Part shown: piece by piece, positions 27,886 to 42,800 of the stretch
Layout: the number at the start of each line of letters is the position of its first letter
Position numbering within the stretch: the first letter of the stretch is position 1
Made by a program: the position numbers and the translations under genes
The notes under the pieces: model-generated
Databases searched by the model: none
Seen by the model: the letters and a program-made list of their open reading frames with translations, nothing else
What the model was told of the DNA's origin: nothing
Assembly (NCBI RefSeq): GCF_000186865.1
Contig: NW_008705567.1
Span: forward strand, 807,476 to 871,475
Length of the DNA stretch: 64,000 nucleotides
Direction of reading: 5' to 3'
DNA from: Aureococcus anophagefferens
Taxonomy: Eukaryota > Sar > Pelagophyceae > Pelagomonadales > Pelagomonadaceae

Positions 27886-30800
27886 ATGGCGCTCCAGGCG
27901 CGGCACCGCTACATCGTGTCGCGCATCAACGAGGCCTTCAAGCTCGACGACGAGGAGATGATCGAGGAGCTCATCCGCAAGGAGAACTTCATCAGCCGCA
28001 TCAACGCCTTCTTCCGCGCGAACGGGCCGACGCGCATCTTCATCTTCTGCGAGAAGCTCGGCGGCAACCGGCGGTCGACGCCCGAGGACGCGGCGGCGCT
28101 CCAGAAGAAGACGTGTTCGCACAACGACGACGTCGCGCTCTACTACAGCGACGGCAGCGACCTCGAGTCGCTGCCGTCGTCGGCCATGGCCAAGGTCGTC
28201 TACTTCATGAAGCGGCCGGGCAAGGAGCGCGACGACAAGGTCGCGCTGGACCCGCTCAAGGCGCAGGACGGCGCGCTCTTCTTCGGCACCATCGGCCAGC
28301 CGCTCCAGTCGCTCGAGGCCATGCTGCGCACGCTCTACAGCCCCATGCTCGCGAGCGACAGCAGGCACGTCTGGGGCGCGTCGAGCGACGAGCACAAGAA
28401 CGAGTTCATGGTCGGCGTCGAGGGCTTCGTGCGCAACGTCCAGGAGAACATCAAGTCGCTCGGCGGCGGCCTGGAGCTGCAGCAGCCGAACCCGGACGTC
28501 GCGGACGTCGACGCCGTCACCGCGGCGGCGGACCCGGCCATCGTGACGCACTACATCGAGCTCCTGGAGGAGTGGTGCGCGTCCATCGAGGTCTACCTCG
28601 GCGACACGGACCGTTCAAGATGGGAGACGACGGACTCCGGGCCCGCGACGGAGCTCGAGTACTGGCGGCGGCGCATGCAGCGGCTCACGTCCATCACGGA
28701 CCAGCTCAAGACGAAGCGCTGCAAGCAGGTCATCGTATTGCTGACGTCCGTGACGAAGCAGCCCGAGGACGCGATGATCAACCGGAACCACATCCTGGGC
28801 CTCATGCGCCGCTGGCGCCAGATCGACGTCTGCATCACCAAGGCCGCCAACGAGGCCAAGGACAACTCCAAGTTCCTGTCGACGCTCGAGCGCTTTCTGG
28901 ATCCGCTCCAGAGCGGCACGCCGGAGACGATCGTCGACTCGATCCCCGCGCTCATGAACGCTTTAAAGATGGTCCACACGATCTCGCGCTTCTTCAACAC
29001 GACAGAGCGCATGACGAAACTGTTCATGAAGATCACGAACCAGATGATCCAGAGCTGCAAGCTCGCCATCAACGGCAAGGACTCGCCGCAGAAGCTCTGG
29101 AGCCGGCCGACGGAGCCGCTGTTGGAGACGCTCGAGTCGTGCCTCCGGCTCAACGAGTTCTACCAGGAGCAGTACCGCGTGACCAAGGACAAGCTGCTGA
29201 CCATGCCCAAGGGGCGCCAGTTCGACTTCGCGGAGGCCCAGATCTTCGGCAAGTTCGACCTCTTCTGCCGCCGCGTCATCAAGCTCATCGACATGTTCTC
29301 GACGATCCAGCAGTTCCACGCGCTCGTGGACCACAAGCTCGAGGGCATGGAGCCGTTGCTCGTCGTCTTCGACCAGATCATCGTCCAGTTCAAGGAGAAG
29401 CGCCACGACCTGCTGGACTACCACAGCAACAAGTTCGACCGCGACTACGTCGAGTTCAACGTGCGCATCGGCGAGCTGGAGACGTCGCTGCAGCACTTCA
29501 TCAACCGCAGCTTCGAGTCGATCTCGTCCATCGAGCAGTCCCTGAGCCTCCTGAAGAAGTACCAGTCGATCCTCCATCGCGAGAACCTCCGGAGCGACCT
29601 CGACTCGAAATTCATGATCATCTTCCACAACTACGGCCTCGAGCTGGCGTCGGTGCAGGAGACCTACGAGAACCACAAGCACAGCCCGCCGACGGCGCGG
29701 AACATGCCGCCCGTCGCCGGGAACATCACCTGGGCGCGGCACCTCCTGCGGCGCATCGAGGACCCCATGAGCCGGTTCCAGTCGAACTCGGCCGTGCTCG
29801 CGTCGAAGGAGTCGAAGCGCATCGTGCGCACCTACAACAAGGTCGCGCGCACGCTCATCGCCTTCGAGTACCTGTGGTACGAGGCCTGGTGCAAGAGCGT
29901 CGGCGCCGCGCGCGCGGGGTTGCAGGCGACGCTCATCATCCGCCACCCGCACAGCCAGAAGCTCTTCGTGAACTTCGACGCGCAGGTGCTGCAGCTCATC
30001 CGCGAGGCCAAGTGCCTCACGCGCATGGGCATCGACATCCCCGAGGAGTCGCGCATGGTGCTGAGCCAGGAGGACCGGTTCAAGGGCTTCTACAACGAGC
30101 TCAAGTACGCGCTCTCCGAGTACGACCGCGTCTGCGGCCGCATCCAGCCCCAGACGGCGTCCGTGCTGAGCCCGCACCTCCAGACGTTGGAGTGCAAGCT
30201 GCGGCCGGGCATGGTCACGCTGACCTGGACGAGCATGAACATCTCCACGTACCAGGCGCAGGTGCACCTCGGGGCGGAAAAGAGTGCGACATTCCCAACT
30301 TCAAAGGCTCCTCTCTCGGTCGTTTTCCGCTCGTTTCGGCTGATCTTTGGACGAGCGATCATCTCTCGGAACGGCCTCGAAGCGTGGATGCTTTTCTCCG
30401 GAACGCGAGCGCGCGGAACACTCACGTTGAAGCGACGTTGCATCTCTCTTTTCCCGCGCAGGTGCACCTCGCGCTGCAGCAGCTCGAGGACCTCATCACG
30501 AAGATCAACGACCTCGTGGAGAACCGCATCGAGAAGAATCTCAAGATCATCGCGCGGACCATCTTGGTGGATCTCCCGGAGGACAAGTCCGTGACGCTCG
30601 ACGAGTTCGTGTCCATGCAGGAGCTCGCGGTGCGGGAGCAGACGGAGATGCTCGTGTCGAAGAATCTCGAAGTAGAAACGGCCGTCGAGGACCTCATCGC
30701 CATGCTCAAGCAGTTCCCCCTGGACCCCTCCGTGCCCGACCTGCCGGAGCCGGAGCTGTCGGCGCTCCGCGTGCACTACAACCGGATGACGTACCAGGCG

Positions 30801-33800
30801 CTGCTCAACTGCGCGCGGAATTCGCTGAACCAGATCAAGAAGCGCGTCTGCGCGCGCGGCGGCACGGGGTTCCTGTTCGTCCAGCGGCCCTTCTTCGAGG
30901 TCGACGTCCAGCTCAGCGTGCCGTCCGTGCGGCTGTCGCCGTCGCTCGAGGACGTGCAGCGCGCGATCAACCGGTCCGCCGTCGCCGTTTTAGGCTGCGC
31001 GAAGCGCATGTGGGACTGGGGCCAGCTCGGCATGCCCGACGAGCGGAAGCGGGCCTTCTTCGACCGCCTGGGCCGCGACACGGAGATCATCAAGGTCGCG
31101 CTGCTGCTCACGGGCGCGCTCCACGCGACGCGGAACCAGGTCGCGGAGTGCCTGGGCACGTTCAAGAAGTACGACTGGCTCTGGAAGGACGACAAGGACC
31201 TGCAGTACCGCAAGTTCGTCGAGGGCAACCCGACGATCACGGACTACGACGTCGAGCTCCGGCGCTTCATGGAGATCGAGCGCGAGATCGAGCGCATCCC
31301 GCCGATGCACAACATCGGCGCGCTCACGCTCAACACGGCGAACCTCAAGCTCCAGCTCCGCGCGGAGTCGCGCCAGTGGAAGATCCAGTACAGCGCCAAG
31401 GTCCACCAGCAGGCGCGCGAGGCCATGTACAATTTGCTCGAGCGCGTCCCGGGGCGGGAAACGAGCGCGACGTTCCCGGGGCTCCTCCCTCGGCCGCGTT
31501 CCCCTCGTTTCGGCCGATGCTTGGACGAGCGATCGTGTCTCGGAGCGGTCTCGTGGATGCTTTTTCCCGGAACGCGCGCGCGCGGCGCGCTCGCGTCGAA
31601 GCGGCATCACCCTTCAGGTACATCCGCGTGACGACGAACAAGCTGCACGTCGAGGTCAAGGACCTCGACAGCCTGCGCTTCGTCATGACCATCCTGCGCG
31701 AGATCCGCGAGCGCGAGTCGTCCATCGAGATGGAGCTGACGCCCATCCTCGACATGTACCAGATGCTCGAGCACTACCTTCCCGGCGGCTTGGTCGACAA
31801 GGACGAGATGGACCAGAAGACGATCATGCGGCCGTCCTGGCGCAAGCTCGTCGACATGGCCGAGGGCATCGCCGACACGCTCTCCCAAATCCAGGGCCAG
31901 TACAAGAAGCAGCTCATCCTCGACGTCCGCGAGTTCGTCGCCGACTGCCGGAGCTTCCGGTCCGACTTCGAGGACAACGGGCCCCAGCAGCCGGGCATCC
32001 CGCCCCAGGAGGCCGTCGAACGGCTGCGGCGCTACAAGGACGAGCTGGGCATCCGCGAGCGCAAGATGGAGATGTACGTCGCCGGCGAGGAAAAAACAGA
32101 CTTCAAACCTCTCTCCCTCGGTCAAATCGAAGTCGATTCGGCTGATTTTTGGACGGGTCGAGTGCTCTCATCGAGTTCTCGAAGCACAGTGGAAGTGCTT
32201 GTGTCAAAACGTTCGAATACCCTCCCATTGAAGTCGAGTTGAAGATTTGATTTGCACACAGGTACGTCGCCGGCGAGGAGCTCTTCGCGCTCCGCACGTC
32301 CAAGTACCCCGAGCTGCTGCGGACGCGCAAGGAGGTCGGGCTGCTCGACCAGCTCTACAGCCTCTACCTCGACGTCATCCAGGCCGTCGACGGCCAGCGG
32401 AGCGTCCTCTGGTCCGACGTGCCCGGCCTGCTCCAGGGCATGATCGACGAGACCGCGGCCTTCGACCTGCGATGCCGCAACATGCCCAAGCGGCTCCGCG
32501 AGTGGCCCGCGTACACGGACCTGCGGACCAAGCTCACGGCGCGACGCCGCGTCCCGCTTTCTGGCCACCGTTTGCGGCCGCCGCGCGGCCCCGCGCGCCG
32601 CCGCGCGCGGCGCCGGCCGCGCCGCCGGAGCGGCCCGGCGGCGAACGCAACGCGCGCGCGCGCGCGCGTCCGCCTCCTCGGACTCCTCCGCCCCCCACAG
32701 GACTTCCAAGAGCTTTTGCCTCTCATCTCGGAGCTCTCGAAGCCTAGCATCAAACCCAGGCACTGGCTAGAGCTCTTCGAGACCATCGGAGCAAGTCTCC
32801 CCTACGACAAGGAGGCCTTCCAATTGCAGGACATCTTCGAAAGTCCTGTGCTTAAATTCCGCGAACAAGCGCGCCCCCGCGTCCGACCATCGCGCGCGTT
32901 TGCCGAACTTCAACATTTTGGTTGAAGTGACATATCTTCGACAAAACTGTCCCGGACGCGCGGCGGGGCATGACTTGCTCTCTCCGGCGGCGGCGCGGAC
33001 CGGGCGGGGGACGCCCGGGCGCCCGCCGGCGCCGCGCCACGGCGGCGGGCATGGCCGCCTCCTCGCTGGGTACGAGGGGCGCCGACACCACCACCACCTG
33101 CCGCCGTCCAAGGACGGCGGCGGCGTCGCCGGCGCCCGCCGCCGCCGAAGGCCGCCTCCGGCGGCGATCTGCCACGCCGCCACCGATCGGAACCGTCTCT
33201 CCCGAAACCTGTCTTCATACCCAAAACATGACCCGAAAAATTTTAGGTCGAGGAGATATGCGAGGGCGCAGATAAACAATTAGGAATCGAGACGAAGCTC
33301 AACGATCTGCGGGAGCTCTGGGCGCGGAACGCGTTCACGTTCAGCCAGTGGAAGGGCCGCGACGTCCCCATCCTGTCCGCCTTCGGGCAGATCATCGACG
33401 ACCTCGAGGAGGCGCAGCTCAACCTGCAGACGCTGCTCTCCATGCGCCACGTGACGCCCTTCCGCGAGGCCGTGACGCTCCAGCTGACGACTTTGAGCGA
33501 CACGACGGACACGCTCGAGCTGTGGATCAAGGTCCAGCTGTTGTGGACGTCGCTCGAGTCCGTGTTCATGGGCGGCGACATCGCCAAGCAGATGCCCCTG
33601 GAGGCGAAGAAGTTCGCCAAGATCGACCGCGACTTCGTCAAGATCATGATCAAGGCCGCGGAGACGCAGATCGTCGTGACGTCGTGCGGCAACGAGTTGT
33701 TGCGCAACACGCTCCCCGTGCTCTACGCGGAGCTCGAGAAGTGCCAGAAGTCGCTCGAGGGCTACCTGGAGCAGAAGCGGTCCACGTTCCCGCGCTTCTA

Positions 33801-36800
33801 CTTCGTGTCGAACCCCGTGCTCCTGCTCATCCTGTCCCAGGGCAGCGACCCGCTCCGCATGCAGCCCTACTACGAGAAGGTCTTCGACAGCGTCAACCAG
33901 GTGACGCACGACCGCCAGGACAAGGGCAAGATCGTCGCGCTGAAGAACATCTCGGGCTCCGACGAGGAGATTGTGAAGTTAGCGACGATCGTCCAGGCCG
34001 CGGGGTCCATCGAGGTCTGGCTCGGCGCGCTCGTCAAGGAGATGCAGCGGTCGCTCAAGGCGCTCTGCGAGGTCGCCGCGGCCCAGTGCGCCGAGCTGCC
34101 GCTCGCGGAGTTCATCGACAGCAACTGCGCCCAGTTCGCGCTCCTGGGCATCCAGTTCAACTGGACCGCGCAGTGCCAGGAGGCCTTGGACAAGTCGAAG
34201 TCGTCGAAGGGCATCGTCGGCGAGACGAACAAGCAGCAGCTCGCCGTGCTCCAGGAGCTGTCGAGCTGGTGTTTGACGGATTTGAAGACGAAGATGAACC
34301 GGCGGAAGATCGAGACGCTCGTGACGATCCACGTGCACCAGCGCGACGTCTTCGCGGATTTGGCGCGCATCTTCAAGGAGCGCAAGCAGCTGGACAGTGG
34401 CGACTTCGAGTGGCTCAAGCAGGCGCGCTTCTACTGGCGCAACGACGCGCGGGACCTCCACGGCAACGCGGCCTGCGTCGTGTCCATCTGCGACATCGAC
34501 TTCCAGTACAACTTCGAGTACCTCGGGTGCAAGGAGCGGCTCGTCATCACGCCGCTCACGGACCGCTGCTACATCACGCTGAGCCAGGCTTTGGGCATGC
34601 ACCTCGGCGGCGCGCCCGCGGGGCCCGCGGGCACGGGCAAGACGGAGACGGTCAAGGACCTGGGCCGCGCGCTCGGCGTTTTTGTGGTGGTCACGAACGG
34701 GGCGGCAAAAGAGAGCGAACTTCCCAACTTCAAAGGCTCCGATCTCGGCCGTTTTCCACTCGTTTCGGCTGATTTTTGGACGAGCGATCATCGCTCGGAG
34801 CGGTCTCGAAGCTTAAATGCTTTTTTTGGAACGCGCGCGCGCGGAACACTCACGTTGAAGCGACGTTGAATCACTCTGTTGCCGCCCAGGTCACGAACTG
34901 CACGGACCAGCAGCGCTATACGGACATGGCCAAGATCTTCAAGGGCTTGTGCCAGGCGGGCCTCTGGGGCTGCTTCGACGAGTTCAACCGCATCGAGCTG
35001 CCCGTGCTCTCCGTCGTCGCGCAGCAGGTGCTGGCGATCACGAACGGGAAGCGCGTCGGCGCGTCGACGTTCACGTTCCCGGGCGACAGCCAGGTCATCC
35101 AGCTCAACCTGAACGTCGGCTACTTCATCACGATGAACCCGGGCTACGCCGGCCGCCAGGAGCTGCCCGAGAATTTGAAGGTCCTGTTCCGGAGCGTGTC
35201 GATGATGGTCCCCGACCGCGAGATCATCATGAAGGTGAAGCTTTGTTCCGTGGGCTACTCCAAGTTCCCCGAGCTCGCGCGCAAGTTCAACGTGTTGTAT
35301 CGCCTGTGCGAGCAGCAGCTCTCGAAGCAGAAACACTACGACTTCGGGCTGCGCAACATCCTGTCGGTGCTGCGGACCGCGGGGCAGACGAAGCGCGACA
35401 ACCCCGAGGACGACGAGGACCTGCTGATCATGCGGACGCTCCGCGACATGAATTTGTCGAAGTTCGTCGCCCAGGACGTGCCCCTCTTCCTGAGCCTGCT
35501 GGGCGACCTCTTCCCGGCCATCTCCATGCCGTCGGGCGGCGGCCACGGCGACCTGCAGAAGGTCGTGTCCGGCGTCGTCGACAAGTACGGCCTCATCAAG
35601 CACCCGTCCTGGAATTTGAAGGTCGTCCAGCTCTACGAGACGACGCTCGTGCGCCACGGCATCATGATGGTCGGCCCGCCGGGGTCCGGCAAGTCGACGA
35701 TCATCAAGGTGCTCCAGGACGCGCTCACGGCGACGACGGGCGTCCAGAACAAGCGCGTGCGCATGAACCCCAAGGCCATCCGCGCGGAGGAGATGTTCGG
35801 CGAGACGGACCGCCTCAGCGGCGAGTGGCTCAACGGCATCTTCGCGTCCATCTGGTCCAAGTTCAACGACCGGAGCCGCAAGGACAACACGTGGATCATC
35901 TGCGACGGCCCCGTCGACGCGGTCTGGATCGAGAACCTGAACACGGTCCTCGACGACAACAAGATTTTGACGCTGGCCAACGGCGACCGCATCCCCATGG
36001 CCGACACGGTCAAGCTCATGTTCGAGGTCGAGGATCTGCGGAACGCGTCGCCCGCGACGGTGAGCCGCGCGGGCATCATCTTCGTCTCCGCGTCGGATCT
36101 GGACTGGGAGCCCGTGCTCCAGGCCTGGCTCGGCAAGCAGGCCCACGGCGACATGCTCCGGGGCCACTTTTCCAAGTACCTGGGGAGCTGCAAGTCGCTC
36201 CGCGAGCCGGGCATCGCCTTCGAGTTTTTACGGGGCTCCTGCGGCCAGCCGCTCGCGGTGACGCGCGTCGGATCCGTCGAGAACACGCTCGTGCTCCTGT
36301 CCGCCCTCCTGAAGCACGCGGAGCTGTCCGAGTCGCAGGACGACGCCGACGGCGAGCTCGAGCGCCTCGTGCTCTTCGCCATCACCTGGGGCATCGCGGG
36401 CCTGCTCGAGGCCGAGGACCGCGCGAAGCTGTGCCGAATTCAACCACTGGTTTGGGTGGTCCTGACCAAACTTGAGAATTTTCTAGCTCGGTCACATCGA
36501 AGTCGATTCGGCTGATTTTTGGACGGATCGTTTTCTCTCATCGAGTTCTCGAAGCACAGTGAAAATTCTTGTGTCAAAACATTCGAATACGCTCACATTG
36601 AAGTCGTGTTGAATATTTGAATTCGGCACAGGCGCGAAGTGGGACGCGTGGCTCCGCGAGGGGCCCGCGGCGTCCGCGAACACGCCGCGCGAGGTCGCCG
36701 ACGGCGAGACCATCTTCGAGTACGCCGTCAACATGGAGACCATGGAGTGGGAGCGCTGGAGCCCCGCGACCTTCAAGGCGCCCCGGGGCGACGTCGACGA

Positions 36801-39800
36801 CTGGAGCTCCGTGCTCGTGCCGACGATGGAGACGTGCCGGTCGACGGCGCTCATGAAGTACATGCAGGAGATGCACCAGCCCGTGCTCCTCGTCGGCGGG
36901 TCCGGCACGGCGAAGACGTCGAACGCGCTCACGTTCTTCGACACGTTCAACGCGGACCACATGCTCCTGAAGAAGATGAACTTCTCGTCCGCGACGACGC
37001 CGGGCATGTTCCGGCCGGGGCGGGAAACGAGCGCTTCACGTTCGCTTCAACATGAGCGTTCCGCGCGCGCGCGTTTCAAAAAAAAAGCATCCACGCGTCG
37101 AGGGCGCTCCGAGAGATGATCGCTCGTCCCAAAATGAGCCGAAACGAGTGGAAGACGACCGAGCGAGGAGCCTCCAAAGTTGGGAGTTTCGCACGCTTGT
37201 CCCGCCCAGGTTCCAGCAGGCCATCGAGGCCGAGCTCGACAAGCAGGGCGGCAAGAACTTCGGCCCGCCGGGGGGCAAGAAGATGACCTTCTTCCTCGAC
37301 GACCTGTCCATGCCCGAGGTCAACGTCTGGGGCGACCAGCCGACGCTCGAGCTCGTGCGCCAGTTGATCGAGACGTCGGGCGTCTGCTTCCTCGACAAGG
37401 ACAAGCGCGGCGACTTCAAGAACATCGAGAAGCTCCACTACGTCGCGGCCATGGACCTGCCGGGTGGCGGCAAGAACGACGTGCCGAACCGCATCAAGCG
37501 CCACTTCTTCACGTTCACGATCATCACGCCGTCCGAGGCGACGATCGAGTCCATCTACGGCCAATTGTTGGGCTCGCGCTTCAACGCCAAGGACTTTGGC
37601 GGGCTCGGCGACTCGTTCCAGGGCTTCGTCGAGCGCATGCCCGCGACGACGATGGCGCTCTTCAAGTGGATGCGCGCGAAGATGCTGCCGTCGCCGACGA
37701 AGTTCCACTACACGTTCACGCTCCGGGACCTGAGCCGCCTCTTCCAGGGCGTGCTGCGCACGCCCAAGTCGACGTTCTCCGGCGACCACGTCATCGTCCA
37801 GCTCTGGCGCCACGAGGCCGAGCGCGTCTTCGCGGACAAGCTCGTGTCGCTCGCGGACGCCCGCGTGAAATCTTCAACCCGACTTCAATGTGAGCGTATG
37901 AAACAGCTTCGACGCGACATTTTCTGCCGTGTTTCGAGAATCCATTGAGAGCCATCGATTCGTCCAAAAATCAGCCGAATCGACTTCGATGTGACCGAGC
38001 GAGAGAATGTCAAAGTTTGGTCGGGACGTCCCGGCTCACCGGTTGATTTCCACACAGGCGGACAAGGACCTCTTCGCGACGGAATTGGACTCGAACACGG
38101 CGACGCTCATCTCGCCGCCGAGCGCGTCGGGCGGCGGCGGCGCGTCGGCGGACAACTCGCGTGCGAACACGGCGTCGGGCGGCGGCAAGAAGGGCGGCCG
38201 CAAGGCCGGGTCCGCGCGCGGCGGCGACTCGGGCGGCGGCCGGCCCGGGTCGTCGCAGCAGCAGAGCTCCGCGGCGTCGCTGGGCGCCGACATCCACGAC
38301 AAGTGCATGGAGCGGGCCCACTTCGTCGACTTTTTGCGGGACGACGAGTACGACGAGGACGGGATCCTCGTCGCGCTCGCGCCGAAGATCTACGAGGTCG
38401 GCGGGCCGCTCGAGAGCCTGCGGGAGCGCACGCTGGGCTTCCTGGGCCGCTACAACGAGGAGCACCCGGGCCGCAAGATGAGTTTGATCATCTTCGACGA
38501 CGCGCTGCTCCACCTCATTCGCATCTCGCGCGTCTTGGGCATGCCGCGGGGCAACATGATGCTCGTCGGCGTCGGCGGCTCCGGCAAGCAGTCGCTGACG
38601 CACCTCGCGGCCTACATGGCCGGGGCCCAGCCCTTCCAGATCTCCTTGACGAAGACCTACAACCTGAATTCCTTCCTCGACGACCTGCGCATGATGTACA
38701 AGGTCTGCGGCAGGGCAGGAAAAGAGAGCGAAATTCCCAACTTCAAAGGCTCCTATCTCGGCCGTTTTCCACTCGTTTCGGCTGATTTTTGGACGAGCGA
38801 TCATCTCTTGGAACGGTCTCGAAGCGTGGACGCTTTTTTGGGAACGCGCGCGCGCGGAACACTCAGTTGAAGCGACGTTGAATCACCCTTTTCCTGCCCA
38901 GGTCTGCGGCCAGCAGCGGCGGAAGGCGACGTTCATCTTCACGGACGCGCAGATCAAGGACGAGAACTTTCTGGAGCTGCTGAACTCGCTGCTCATGACG
39001 GGCGAGATCTCGGGCCTCTTCCCCAAGGACGAGCTCCAGATCATGGCCGGCGAGATCCGCCAGTTCGCGACGAAGCGGCCCGACTACTCGGACACGCCCG
39101 ACTTTCTCGTCAAGAACTTCTTCGACACGGTGCGCCAGAACCTGCACGTCGTTTTATGTTTCTCGCCCGTCAACGCCAAGTTCGCGGACCGCGCGCGCAA
39201 GTTTCCGGGCCTCATCAACGGCTGCGCGCTCGACTGGTTCCTGAGCTGGCCGAGCGAGGCTTTGATCGCGGTGTCCGAGGGCTTCATCGGCGCCATGGAG
39301 ATCCAGTGCGAGCCGGAGACGAAGAAGAACCTCATGCAGCACATGGCCTTCGTGCACCACATGATCGTCGAGTCCTGCGACGAGTACTACATGAAGATGC
39401 GGCGCCGCGTCTACCAGACGCCGCGGTCCTACCTCTCGTTCCTCGCGGACTACCAGAAGGTCTACGCCGTCAAGCTCGGCGAGATCGAGCAGAAGGCGTC
39501 GCGCGTCCAGGTCGGCCTCGAGAAATTGCAAAAGGGCGCCGAGGACGTCGAGTCCATGAAGCTCGTGCTCGCGGACGAGGAGGTGAAGCTCCAGAAGGCC
39601 AACGAGGCGACGACGGAGATGCTCGGCAAGCTCCAGCAGTCGTCCATGGAGGCGAAGAAGGAGGCCGACGCCGTCGGCAAGATCAAGGAGTCCTGCGTCG
39701 CCGACGCGAAGCGCATCGCCGGCGAGAAGGCCGAGGCGGAGAAGGATCTGGCGAAGGCGCAGCCGTTCGTCGAGGAGGCGGAGCGCGCGGTCAACTCCAT

Positions 39801-42800
39801 CAAGCCCAACGACCTCAACGAGCTCAAGAAGCTCCAGAAGCCGTCGGACATCATCAAGCTGATCTTCGACGTCGTCGGCATCCTGAAGATGGAGAAGCTC
39901 AACAAGGTCGAGCTCTGCGAGGTCACGATGGGCATCGGCAAGGAAAAGCGGACGTTCCAGTTCGTCCGCGACTCGTACAAGCTCATGCAGGGCGGGCTGC
40001 TGAGCGACGCGCGCTTCCTGCAGAACATCTTTTATTTTAGCAAGTACGAGAAGGACTTCATCAACGACGAGACCATCGAGCTCATGGCGCCGTACGTCGA
40101 GATCGAGGAGTACAACACGCTCGTCGCGCGCAACGCGTCCAAGGCCGCGGAGGGCCTGTGCGCCTGGAGCCGGGCCATGGGCTCCTACCACGAGGCGTCG
40201 AAGATCGTCAAGCCCAAGCTCGAGGCGCTGCGCATCGCCGAGGCGCGGCTCGCGGACGCGCAGCGCGAGCTCGACAAGGCCGAGGCGAAGCTCCAGGCGT
40301 GCATGGACGTGCTCGCGGGGCTCCAGGCCGACTTCGAGGCCCAGATGGCCAAGAAGGAGCAGATCGAGGCCGGCGCGCTCGCCACCCGCAAGAAGATGGA
40401 GCAGGCGACGGCTTTGATCGGCGGCCTCGGCGGCGAGCGCGCGCGGTGGACCGAGGACAGCCACAAGTTCGACCAGACGAAGAAGGCCCTCGTGGGCGAC
40501 GTGGCCATCGGCTGCGCCTTCGTGTCCTACTGCGGCCCCTTCAACCAGGAGTTCCGCGACTACATCGTCCACAACCGGCTCACGTCGGACCTGAAGAAGC
40601 GCGCGGTGCCCTGCTCGCCGAGCCTGGACATCATCCCGCTCCTCGTCGACGTCGGCGAGATGGGCGACTGGAACCTCGAGGGCCTGCCGACGGACCCCCT
40701 GTCGATCCAGAACGGCATTTTGGTGACGCGGTCGTCGCGCTACCCGCTCCTCATCGACCCCCAGGGCCAGGCGCTGAACTGGATCAAGTGCCACGAGGAG
40801 GCGCGGCTGCCCACCTTCGGCCCGACGTCGCTGAACAACCCGCGGCTCCGGGACCAGGTCGAGTTCACGATGGCCGAGGGCCGCGCGCTCATCGTCACGG
40901 GCATCGAGGAGGAGCTCGACCCCATGCTCGACCCCGTGCTCCAGAAGCAGGTCATCGTCAAGGGCAAGTCCAAGTACATCAACATCACGGACAAGCTCTG
41001 CGAGTACCAGGACGAGTTCATGCTCTACCTGACGACGCGGCTCCCGAACCCGACGTTCAGCCCCGAGGACCAGGCGAAGACGACGGTCGTCGACTTCACC
41101 GTGACCATGAAGGGCTTGGAGGAGCAGCTCCTGGGCCGCGTCATCCAGAAGGAGCAGCGGTCCCTGGAGGAGCAGCTCAACACGGTGCTCGAGGAGGTGT
41201 CGACGAACACGAAGGCGCTGTTACGATTGGACGAGCTCCTGTTGGAGCGGCTGAGCGCGAACTCGGGCAACCTCCTCGACGACGAGGAGCTCATCGCCGT
41301 GCTCGCGGAGACGAAAACGAAAGCCCTCGAGGTCAACGACAAGCTCAACGCGGCCGCGACGACGCGCGAGTCCATCAACGACAAGCGCGAGCAGTACCGG
41401 CCCGCGGCGACGCGCGGCTCCGTGCTCTATTTTACGATCGTCGACATGTCGCAGGTTAACGTCATGTACCAGACGTCCCTGGACCAGTTCCAGGCCTTGT
41501 TCGACGCGGCCATGGACCTCGCGGAGCGCGCGTCGCTCGCGAGCCGGCGCGTCGCGAACGTCATCGACACGATGACGTACCAGGTCTACCGCGCGATCTC
41601 GCGGGGGCTGTACGAGAAGGACCGGCTGTCCTTCAAGCTGCTGCTCCTCTTTACGATTTTGGTGACGGCCGAGCGCCTGAAGCCGCCGGACGTGACTTTG
41701 TTTTTAAAGGGAGGCGCGGCGCTCGACATCAACTCGGTGCGCGCGAAGCCCATGCAGTGGCTCACGGACACCGCGTGGCTCAACGCGATACAGTTATCCA
41801 ACGAGAACGCCATCTTCAAGCAGCTGCCCGAGGAGCTCATGCGCAACGACGCGGCCTGGCGGTCCTGGTACGCGGAGAACGAGCCCGAGGCGCGCGACAT
41901 CCCAATGTACGAGACGGGGCAGGAAAAGGGTGATTCAACGTCGCTTCAACGTGAGTGTTCCGCGCGCGCGCGTTCGGAAATAGCACCCACGCTTCGAGAG
42001 CGCTCCGAGAGATGATCGCTCGTCCCAAAATCAGCCGAAACGAGCGGAAAACGACCGAGATAGGAGCCTTTGACGTTGGGAATTTCGCACCCTTTTCCTG
42101 CCCAGGTACGAGACGCGGTTCACCGCGGACAAGGCGTCCATCGGCCAGTTCTCGCGCATGCTCCTCGTGCGCGCGCTCCGCGAGGACCGCACGATCTTGT
42201 GCGTCAACGACTTCATCCGGGGCATGGAGACGCTGGACGTGGGCGGCTTCAAGCTGCCCGCGCTGGGGCCCAAGTACGTGCAGCCCATCAACGAGACCAT
42301 CGAGATGATCTTCCCGAACATGTCGCCGCCCGTGCCCGTCATCTACCTCTTGAGCGCCGGCGCGGACCCGACGGACTCGGTAGAGACGCTGGCGCGGAAG
42401 AAGAAGAAGGTCGTGACCTGCGTGTCCATGGGCGAGGGCCAGGAGCCCGTCGCGCTCCGGGCGATCAACAACGCGACGGTGAACGGCGACTGGGTGCTGC
42501 TCCAGAACTGCCACCTGGGCCTGCCGTTCATGGACGGGCTCGAGGATTTACTCGCAAAAATCAAGCTCGAGGGCTCGGGCTGCCTGCCCGACTTCCGGCT
42601 CTTCACAGGGCAGGACAAGAGAGCGAACTTCCCAACTTCAAAGGCTCCTTTCTCGGCCGTGTTCCACTCGTTTCGGCTGATCTTTGGACGAGCGATCATC
42701 TCTCGGAACGGCCTCGAAGCGTGGGTGCTGTTTCCGGAACGCGCGCGCGCGGCACACTCACGTTGAAGCGACGTTGAATCACTCTTGTCCTGCCCAGGCT

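Noticed and set aside
37008..38057. Reversed introner copies considered as antisense exons or misassembly
   Set aside because: Target duplication and frame restoration work equally well in reversed copies, so they are genuine insertions.
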